A DNA stretch of 11,902 nt from Methanothrix sp. (GTDB lineage: Archaea; Halobacteriota; Methanosarcinia; Methanotrichales; Methanotrichaceae): positions 1 through 11,902 of the forward strand of contig WOYM01000022.1 in the NCBI GenBank assembly GCA_011620785.1. The letters run 5' to 3'. Below the pieces are notes generated by a model, which did not search any database, was not told where the DNA came from, and saw only the letters and a list, made by a program, of their open reading frames with translations. Shown piece after piece: positions 5,914 to 11,902 of the stretch. The first letter of the stretch is position 1. The number at the start of each line of letters is the position of its first letter. The translations under genes and the position numbers were made by a program.

Positions 5914-6605
5914 AATCTAAAATAGATAAAAACCTGATAATTAAATCCTCAAATCCATTTGAAAGATCCTCGGGCTCTGTCCGCTATTGCGCTTATAATG
6001 GGAGAAGCATGCATCCGACGCTCTTTGAGGCGGATATCCTCGAGATTGAGCCGCCCAGCCGGATTCGTGTGGGTGATGTAATTCTCTTTGTCTCTGAGGA
6101 TAATCTTGTTATTCACCGGGTTGTCGGCATTACCTCAGAGGGTATTAGCACACGTGGCGATAATAATAATGACGATGATCCTGGAATTGTCGCTCCGGAA
6201 ATGATAGTTGGAATTGTAGTTTCCGCCTGGAGAGGGCAGATGCGTCGGCGAATATATGGAGGACGGATTGGTCGGACCTATCAGTTCTTTCTATGCGGAC
6301 AGCTAAGACTATACAGAGAATGCCGCTCATCTCTGGCTCATTTATACAGAGCTGCCAGCAAGTTGGGTTTGCCGCGTTTAATAAATCGCTTTTGCAGGCC
6401 CAGAATAGTCCAGTTCAATATAAATGGCAATACAGATTTTAGTCTAATGCTTGGCGGCCACATTATCGGCCATTATTGTCAGTCCAGCAATTGCTGGCAG
6501 ATTCATCCCCCATTTCGGCTCTTAGTAGACGAAGCTGTGCTTCCCAAGCCTCTGATCGATCTCTCTTTGCAGGGAAGAAGGCGAAGCTATTTTACCTTGC
6601 GCTGA
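5910..6605 (+). CDS. S24/S26 signal-peptidase-like serine protease, candidate leader peptidase
   Basis: A 231-residue protein whose first 105 residues form a Sec11/S26-like peptidase domain. Visible motifs are NGRSMHPTL with catalytic Ser33, the RVGDVILF strand (53-60), VIHRVV with His69, and TRGDNN...DDDP with Asp84/Asp89. This is the archaeal/eukaryotic Ser-His-Asp pattern, with His where bacterial enzymes have Lys. No hydrophobic N-terminal anchor is seen, unlike ordinary signal peptidase I, so the protein is probably cytoplasmic or peripheral. Residues 106-231 are a basic, Cys-containing extension I do not recognise. S26-like genes recur next to HprK-like and PF14907 genes in peptide clusters. 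Because the ABC protein lacks a C39 peptidase, this is the best candidate for leader removal. ATG overlaps the preceding stop by 4 nt. Confidence 0.8.
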   Translation: MKSKIDKNLIIKSSNPFERSSGSVRYCAYNGRSMHPTLFEADILEIEPPSRIRVGDVILFVSEDNLVIHRVVGITSEGISTRGDNNNDDDPGIVAPEMIVGIVVSAWRGQMRRRIYGGRIGRTYQFFLCGQLRLYRECRSSLAHLYRAASKLGLPRLINRFCRPRIVQFNINGNTDFSLMLGGHIIGHYCQSSNCWQIHPPFRLLVDEAVLPKPLIDLSLQGRRRSYFTLR

Positions 6606-6617
6606 GATGAAAGTAGA

Positions 6618-8414
6618 GTGAACCGGAATAATGCACTGCAATTGAAATATGTCCTGGGGCTTGTATGGCAAAGTGCTCCAGGCTGGACCCTTGCAGGCGG
6701 TTTATTGATCTTGATAACGGGCATATTGCCTTTGGTTACACTCTACTTGATGAAGCTAATTGTGGACTTTGTAAATGCGGGTGCTACATCAACAGGCAAA
6801 GGGGATTTTGGAGGAATTCTGATACTGATCGCCCTCACTGGGATTGTGGCTTTGCTCACTTTGATCAGCCAATCGGCTTCAAGGATCGTCAGTGAGGCTC
6901 AGTCTGCAATAGTCTCAGATCATGTCCAGGAGGTCCTCCATGCCAAGTCTATAGAAGTGGACCTGGAATATTACGAGGACTCCGAGTATTATGAAACATT
7001 TCATATAGCACAGGGGCAAGCACCTTTTCGGCCTACGGCAATTATCAATGGACTTTTCCAATCAGGCCGAAGCTTCATCACGCTTGTAACCATGGCCGCA
7101 TTGCTCTTATCTTTTAATTGGATCGCAGCCTTAATTCTCGGGTTTGCAGTCTTGCCGGCTGTTTTTGTCCAGTATAGATACTCCAGAAAAAACTACCGCA
7201 TGCAAAGCAGTATAACCCCTAAAGAGAGACGAGCAATGTACCTTCATTCGTTGCTTACCAGCACAAACTATGCCAAGGACATCAGACTGTTAGGTTTAGG
7301 CCAACTATTCATAAGCAGATATCGTGACCTTCGAGAACAGATCCGAAAGGAACGCCTATCTTTGGCCTTCAGAGGATCAGCTGAAGAATTCGCATCCAAA
7401 GCAATTGCTCTGGTGGTTGTCTTTGGAGCATTTGCGTTCATAGCCCAACAGGCCTTCGACGGCATCATTACCATAGGCGACATGCTGATGTATTTCGGGG
7501 CGATCCAGCAGGGTCAATCCTTTCTCAATAGTTTCCTCAGCAGCTTAGTGAGTCTCTACGAAAATAATCTCTTCTTGACTGCGCTTTATCAGTTTCTTGA
7601 CCTGAAGCCGAAGGTTGCACAACCGTCAAATCCCATATCGTTCCCAAAGCCGATAAAGAGCGGAATTTGCTTTGAGCATGTAGGATTCAGCTATCCTAAT
7701 ACGAATGCGATGGTTTTAAAGGATATTAATCTTGAAATTCGTCCCGGCCAAATAGTGGCTCTGGTGGGTGAGAATGGCTCGGGGAAGACAACACTTATAA
7801 AGCTCCTGTGCAGGCTCTACGACCCCCAAGAAGGCACCATCAAAATAGACGGAATTGACCTTCGAAATTTCAGAACACACGATTTGAGGCAGGAAATAAG
7901 CGCAGTCTTGCAGGATTACGCCAATTACCATTTTAGGGCCCGAGAAAACATCTGGCTGGGAAATGTGGATATGCCTGAGGATATGGACCATATAGTCCAG
8001 GCGGCTGAATGCTCAGGCATAGACGAGGCAATAAAACACCTGGCTAAAGGTTATGATACATTTCTGGGAAGAGTTTTCGAAAAGGACGGGGCTGAGCTCA
8101 GCATCGGTGAGTGGCAAAAAGTTGCTTTGGCCAGGGCCTTTTTTCGCGACTCCCAGGTGATCATCCTTGATGAGCCGACAAGCTCATTAGATGCTAAGGC
8201 TGAGGAGAATGTATTCAACAGATTTAAGCAGCTAGCTGCTGGCAAGATGGCTATCATAATCAGTCACAGACTCTCCTCGGTGACAATGGCGGATCGCATA
8301 TATTATATCAAAGAAGGCCGAGTTACAGAGCAGGGAACTCATCAGGATCTGATGGATCAAGACAATGAGTATGCGCAACTATTTAAAATTCAGGCTAAAC
8401 ACTATAGGCAATGA
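6618..8414 (+). CDS. ABC transporter, fused membrane and ATPase domains (peptide exporter)
   Basis: A 598-residue half-transporter of the ABCB/MsbA exporter type that would work as a homodimer in the cell membrane, most likely exporting the modified peptide. Six membrane segments occupy about residues 20-320. The nucleotide-binding domain follows: Walker A GENGSGKT (384-391), Q-loop near 432, signature LSIGEWQ (494-500, the exporter form of LSGGQ), Walker B VIILDEP (514-520) with the D-loop SSLD, and the H-loop His550. There is no N-terminal C39 peptidase domain, so leader cleavage needs another protein. Length is normal. GTG 6618 is the first start after an in-frame stop at 6603; ATG 6607 reads into a stop after four codons. 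The Shine-Dalgarno site is weak. It overlaps the nucleotidyltransferase gene by ATGA. Confidence 0.92.
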   Translation: MNRNNALQLKYVLGLVWQSAPGWTLAGGLLILITGILPLVTLYLMKLIVDFVNAGATSTGKGDFGGILILIALTGIVALLTLISQSASRIVSEAQSAIVSDHVQEVLHAKSIEVDLEYYEDSEYYETFHIAQGQAPFRPTAIINGLFQSGRSFITLVTMAALLLSFNWIAALILGFAVLPAVFVQYRYSRKNYRMQSSITPKERRAMYLHSLLTSTNYAKDIRLLGLGQLFISRYRDLREQIRKERLSLAFRGSAEEFASKAIALVVVFGAFAFIAQQAFDGIITIGDMLMYFGAIQQGQSFLNSFLSSLVSLYENNLFLTALYQFLDLKPKVAQPSNPISFPKPIKSGICFEHVGFSYPNTNAMVLKDINLEIRPGQIVALVGENGSGKTTLIKLLCRLYDPQEGTIKIDGIDLRNFRTHDLRQEISAVLQDYANYHFRARENIWLGNVDMPEDMDHIVQAAECSGIDEAIKHLAKGYDTFLGRVFEKDGAELSIGEWQKVALARAFFRDSQVIILDEPTSSLDAKAEENVFNRFKQLAAGKMAIIISHRLSSVTMADRIYYIKEGRVTEQGTHQDLMDQDNEYAQLFKIQAKHYRQ

Positions 8415-9625
8415 TTATGGACAGGGATACTAAAGGCATTTATGTGGAAGATGAGGTTAAAATCCTTCTAAGCTGCTCAGGGGCGCATATAGAGACGAAA
8501 AGAGCAGAAAAGATAAATGATCTTCTACATAAAGACATAAATTGGGATGTGCTTTTGGATATCGCCCAACAGGAAAAAATGTTGCCGCTTCTTTACAGAA
8601 ACCTCGTCTTGATATCACCAAAGAAAGTCCCTGCAGCCGTTATGACGCGCCTTAGAAATGCATACCTCTTAAACTCCAGCAGAAACTTGTTGCTCACACG
8701 AGAGCTGCTATTCCTTATTGAGAATTTCGACGCAAAAGGTATACCGATAATGCCCTTCAAGGGACCAGTTCTGGCAGAGCAGGTCTACGGTGATATAGCC
8801 CTTAGATCCTTTATAGATCTCGACCTCCTGATACCTGAGAGCGAATATGCCAGAGCAGAAGAACTCCTCCAATCCCTGGGGTATTTGAATGATTTAAAAT
8901 TGACTCCAGCACAGAATGCGGCATTTTTGAAATCCGAGCATCATCATCATTTTAGCAATAGCAAAACAGGCACATCAGTGGAGCTCCATTGGAGAATATC
9001 CACAAGCCTATTCTCCCTGCAACCTGACCTCTCTGGGGCCTGGAATCGAGCTGGAATCACGACTGTGCTGGACAAAAAGGTGCCATGTTTTTCTCCGGAA
9101 GATACGCTTTTGATATTGTGTGAACATGGAGCAAGACACCAATGGTCACAGCTGTCGTGGGTGTATGATGTTGCAGGAATGGTTGAGACAAAGAAGATAA
9201 ATCTGTCCACCCTCATAGAACAAGTCAAAAGAAATGGAAAAGAGCGCCCACTTCTTCTAGGACTGCTTCTAGCCAGTGATCTTCTAGATACGGATCTTTC
9301 TCCTGAGATTTATTGGATGGCGAAGGGGGATAAAACAGTAAGAGCAAACGCTGAACAGGTGAAAAAGGATTTGGCTGCAAGAGCTTCGTTTAGAGGAAGC
9401 ACTGAGCTTGATGCATCAGAACGTATGAACGAATTAGATTTCTATTCTAATTTAATGAGCAAGCACCAATTGCTCAGGACTCTTCCTAGAGCTTTTACTC
9501 CTAGAACAAAAGACGTGAATATAGCCTCGTTGCCAGAAGCTTTGTTTCCTCTATACTATATAGTTAGGCCACTTCGGCTATTAAAGACCCACAGGAAAAG
9601 CATTCGAAAGTGGTTGCTCAAGTGA
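8411..9625 (+). CDS. PF14907-type nucleotidyltransferase family protein
   Basis: A 404-residue member of the uncharacterised nucleotidyltransferase family (NTase_5). The core is MPFKGPVLAEQVYGD (114-128) then LRSFIDLDLLIP (131-142), where Asp136 and Asp138 would bind metal; further family marks are the EHHHHF stretch (176-181), VELHWRIS (190-197, with Glu191 and His193) and CEHGARHQWSQL-x-W-VYD. This family often sits in lasso and other peptide clusters beside HprK-like and S26-like genes. The chemistry is unknown; transfer of a nucleotide or a similar group to the peptide, or to a partner protein, is a guess. ATG 8411 overlaps the transporter stop by 4 nt (another ATG lies at 8417). It is the last gene of the operon; no clear terminator follows. 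Confidence 0.85.
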   Translation: MIMDRDTKGIYVEDEVKILLSCSGAHIETKRAEKINDLLHKDINWDVLLDIAQQEKMLPLLYRNLVLISPKKVPAAVMTRLRNAYLLNSSRNLLLTRELLFLIENFDAKGIPIMPFKGPVLAEQVYGDIALRSFIDLDLLIPESEYARAEELLQSLGYLNDLKLTPAQNAAFLKSEHHHHFSNSKTGTSVELHWRISTSLFSLQPDLSGAWNRAGITTVLDKKVPCFSPEDTLLILCEHGARHQWSQLSWVYDVAGMVETKKINLSTLIEQVKRNGKERPLLLGLLLASDLLDTDLSPEIYWMAKGDKTVRANAEQVKKDLAARASFRGSTELDASERMNELDFYSNLMSKHQLLRTLPRAFTPRTKDVNIASLPEALFPLYYIVRPLRLLKTHRKSIRKWLLK

Positions 9626-9690
9626 CTCAATGATGGAATGCAAAGCAATTATGAAAAAGATTAAGTTCATTGAGGGCCGAGTAGCAACAG

Positions 9691-9983
9691 ATGGCAGAAT
9701 TAAGAGACCTTTCTGTGATAGTCGCCTTCGTTGTGATTTCTGCAGTCTTTATTATCGTTCTTCCTCTGAATGAGACGCCGCTGAGGGCAGTTCTGGGATT
9801 TATACTGGTCCTATTTGTGCCAGGATATGTATTTATATCTTCATTGGCATCGCTTTGAACTATACGCCCTGGGGAATCAGGCTGAAACCGATACTCTTTT
9901 CAATTTCTGCCTTCACATTAGCCTTTACTGCGATCAGTGCGTATAGACGGGTCCAAATTGCTACCAAAAGCAAATCTGTTTGA
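9691..9983 (+). pseudogene. Decayed DUF1616 gene, N-terminal membrane part
   Basis: The stretch 9626-10002 has no intact gene but holds this remnant. From ATG 9691 a 55-codon frame reads through a membrane segment and then LPLNETPLRAVLG and LFVPGYVFIS, which are hallmarks of the DUF1616 N-terminus, ending at TGA 9856-9858. In the other frame, from 9840, FIGIALNYTPWGIRL continues with ILFSISAFTLAF and ends AYRR plus a short tail at TGA 9981-9983. In intact DUF1616 proteins these two parts are separated by roughly 25-30 residues (the ALFP...ER-ALS region), so the junction near 9838-9842 is an internal deletion with frameshift. The C-terminal extracytoplasmic half is also missing. It converges on the minus-strand gene ending at 10003. 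Confidence 0.75.
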
Positions 9984-10002
9984 TGGCATGAATCGATTCG
10001 CC

Positions 10003-11902
10003 TCAGGAAAAAGCTCCTTTCGGGAAGCCAAAAACATATGTCCCTCTATGATAAATCAGATCATAACTATCTTCGGGATAGCTCATATTCACAACGGGAT
10101 AAACCTGACTGAATTCGGCAAAAGGCGGCACATATCCCGGCCTGGAGATTGATACACTGGATATGTAGATTAAATAACGGGTCTGTCCGAAGCCGCCGAG
10201 TGCGCCGGTCACATCCAGGCTGCCCGGATTGGCAATGATTTTCGGTATCAAGTCCCTATCGAAGGGAGACGCTCCCGGCCCCATGCGAGGGTTTGCGACC
10301 CTAATGCCGGCGAGCGAGTAGACCCAGGCACCGGTCTCGTCCAGGTTGATACAGACCGCATCAGACAAATTCTGTCCAGATAGCCATATGATCGCATCAT
10401 AGTCCTCCTCCGGCATCCCCCAGGCTCCTGCATAGCTGCAGAAGATGGTGAGCATGGAGACAGACCCTATGGCAATCAGCATCATCAGGAAGGCTGCCTT
10501 CATCCTTGTGTCGCCTCCATCCATCCTGCACAGGGCCAGGGCTGCAAGAAGGCTCAGCGGAAGATAGAGTACCATTAGCAGCCTGTCCGCGCTCCCGACG
10601 AATCTCAGAAGGCCTGAATCCGCCAGCAGCACAATGAGGATCACTGCTCCCGCCCATGCCAGGGCCAGACGGTCCAGCTGCTCGCGCCTAATAATGGCAA
10701 CCGCCCCACCGAAGAGCGCCAGGAGTGCGGGGTACCAGCGGGCGACAAACTCGCTGGCAAGGCCCCGATCGCTGAAGACAGATATGAGATACTCAGGCCT
10801 GTGGAAGGAGAGGTAGACAGCAACCAGGGCCACAAGTCCCCCAAAGATGATGGACAGATGCAGAGCTGTGAGATACCGTCTCAGCCGCTCAACCATCCCC
10901 CAACATGAGAGCACCCCGATTGCAAGCGCCAGGAAACGCATATGGGAGAGCATGATACCTGGGAACAACGCCAAAAGAGCCCACCTCTTGACCACAGCCG
11001 CCAGCACCGCCGCGACTAAGAGCATCTCAGCAGCCGCAGAAGGATAGCCACCCCAAATGAGATAGCTGTAGTGCGCTGGGAAGACAAGGCACGCCAAAAC
11101 GAAGGCGTAGGCGGATGATGCATCCTGTTTCATCTCCCTCCCAAGTGAGTACAGCAGCAGAGGGGTAACAGCTGTGATCACGACAGGCACCGTCTGAATC
11201 ACATCCAGGATTGGAAAGACTTTGGCCCACAGATAGGCATAGTAGTGAAACCCCTTTGGGTAGTACTCCCAATAGCTTTCAAGCCGTGGCAGTCCAACCG
11301 GAAGCGTCTGGCCTTCGAGTAGCATACGCACCATCGCAGCATGCGCCACTGCGTCTCCCCCCATCCACATGACCAGGCGATCGAAGAACAGGATGCCTAT
11401 GATCAGATACAGTGCTCCAGTACATAGGACGATCCTGTCGTCTCGATCAAGGTCGAGCGATGCAGGACAATGAGCCTCTGATTTATTGCGTATACGAAAC
11501 ATAGCACACATGAATACGCCTGCGAGCGCAGTACATGTCTGTGGCACGATCGGATCGATCCCGATCAACGCTCCAGCGATTCCGGCTATCGATAGCAGCA
11601 CATATCCAAGGGCGAAAGAGAGAGCGATCTTCGTGAGCGTGCGCGTCCCTGTGCTCCATACAAGGGGCAGTCCACAGATCGTGGTCACAACAATGACCGC
11701 CAGCGCCAGAGGAATATCGAGGATCAGCTTATCACCAAGGGTGCAAGAGATCACATTCCCATGAATTAAAAAGATTCCTGAGTGGCTGCCTATAAGCAGC
11801 GAAGGCCAGGGGATGATCGCCATGATAAACTGGCTCGGGATCCCTCCGGCCGATGCGTTCTCATTTTCGATCTTCCTGCACCTGGGCACTATGATGGCGG
11901 TG
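10003..11902 (-). CDS. Multi-membrane GT-C-like glycosyltransferase, probably cut by the window edge
   Basis: At least 628 residues with a dozen or so hydrophobic segments and a C-terminal extracytoplasmic domain of about 130 residues. GGDAVAHAAM (177-186, numbered from the GTG at 11889) and YYPKGFHYYAYLWA (209-222) fit the first outer loop of GT-C enzymes, where an acidic residue binds the lipid-phosphate sugar donor and a Pro-x-x-x-x-His follows. Such proteins move sugars from dolichyl-phosphate donors to surface glycans or proteins outside the cell. The C-terminal part contains LDETGAWVYSLAGIRVANP, like the soluble domain of related archaeal DUF6541-style proteins. GTG 11889 is a possible start, but the frame stays open to the right edge (codons for T-A-I-I precede it), so the true start may lie outside. 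G+C is clearly higher than in the RiPP operon. Confidence 0.75.
   Translation of the reverse strand, partial: TAIIVPRCRKIENENASAGGIPSQFIMAIIPWPSLLIGSHSGIFLIHGNVISCTLGDKLILDIPLALAVIVVTTICGLPLVWSTGTRTLTKIALSFALGYVLLSIAGIAGALIGIDPIVPQTCTALAGVFMCAMFRIRNKSEAHCPASLDLDRDDRIVLCTGALYLIIGILFFDRLVMWMGGDAVAHAAMVRMLLEGQTLPVGLPRLESYWEYYPKGFHYYAYLWAKVFPILDVIQTVPVVITAVTPLLLYSLGREMKQDASSAYAFVLACLVFPAHYSYLIWGGYPSAAAEMLLVAAVLAAVVKRWALLALFPGIMLSHMRFLALAIGVLSCWGMVERLRRYLTALHLSIIFGGLVALVAVYLSFHRPEYLISVFSDRGLASEFVARWYPALLALFGGAVAIIRREQLDRLALAWAGAVILIVLLADSGLLRFVGSADRLLMVLYLPLSLLAALALCRMDGGDTRMKAAFLMMLIAIGSVSMLTIFCSYAGAWGMPEEDYDAIIWLSGQNLSDAVCINLDETGAWVYSLAGIRVANPRMGPGASPFDRDLIPKIIANPGSLDVTGALGGFGQTRYLIYISSVSISRPGYVPPFAEFSQVYPVVNMSYPEDSYDLIYHRGTYVFGFPKGAFS

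Noticed and set aside
2221..9625. A lasso peptide cluster
   Set aside because: The leader motif and the HprK/PF14907 neighbours fit, but there is no asparagine-synthetase-like cyclase and no B2 transglutaminase-like protease, and the core lacks a Gly1/Cys1 to Asp/Glu 7-9 ring design.
9630..9776. A short plus-strand frame of about 48 codons beginning ATGATGGAATGC, with several Cys
   Set aside because: It overlaps the recognisable DUF1616 remnant in another frame, has no ribosome site and no leader-like motif.
9937..10152. A 71-residue plus-strand frame
   Set aside because: It joins the end of the DUF1616 remnant region to the antisense of the glycosyltransferase gene and shows no family features.
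1..11902. tRNA, rRNA, CRISPR array, insertion sequence or integrase
   Set aside because: I looked for cloverleaf-type segments, regular spaced repeats, terminal inverted repeats and transposase motifs and found none. The only array-like repeats are the in-frame precursor units.

Overview
The window looks archaeal, most likely from a methanogen of the Methanosarcinales type (Methanothrix/Methanosaeta-like). The reasons are TTTTTATAT-type TATA boxes with AT-poor surroundings, a dolichyl-phosphate GlcNAc-1-phosphate transferase, DUF1616-type surface proteins, a Sec11-like Ser/His/Asp signal peptidase fold, and a SynChlorMet-type radical SAM cassette. The taxon is an inference; no rRNA or methanogenesis gene is present to fix it.

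Left part (1-2034, minus strand): a polyprenol/dolichyl-phosphate GlcNAc-1-phosphate transferase that would start N-glycan assembly, preceded by a membrane-anchored surface protein resembling the C-terminal domain of DUF1616 proteins. A 186-bp divergent intergenic region (2035-2220) holds two near-identical TATA boxes, one facing each way.

Centre (2221-9625, plus strand): an apparently complete operon for a ribosomally made, post-translationally modified peptide (RiPP). In order it encodes a PqqD-like recognition protein (ScmD), two radical SAM/SPASM enzymes (ScmE, ScmF), an 80-residue precursor with five Cys-containing repeats of about ten residues, an HPr-kinase-like P-loop protein (probably ScmC), a soluble Sec11/S26-like peptidase, a one-piece ABC exporter and a PF14907-type nucleotidyltransferase. 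Most junctions are 4-nt ATGA overlaps. The real break is the 102-bp gap before the precursor, which holds a hairpin and a strong Shine-Dalgarno site.

Proposed working order: the leader, which carries a lasso-like YxxPxIxxxG motif, is held by ScmD; ScmE and ScmF modify the Cys repeats, possibly with thioether or other radical-made links; the kinase-like and nucleotidyltransferase proteins add or regulate further modification; the S26-like protease removes the leader; and the ABC protein exports the product. As I remember it, the SynChlorMet cassette was defined without a known precursor, so the repeat peptide is the main discovery here.

Right part (9626-11902): a decayed DUF1616 N-terminal gene (9691-9983, plus strand, with an internal deletion and frameshift), then a large multi-membrane GT-C-like glycosyltransferase on the minus strand that is probably cut by the window edge. 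This end is visibly richer in G+C than the RiPP operon, which therefore looks like a transferred or rearranged island inside a surface-glycosylation neighbourhood. I see no tRNA, rRNA, CRISPR array, insertion sequence or integrase.
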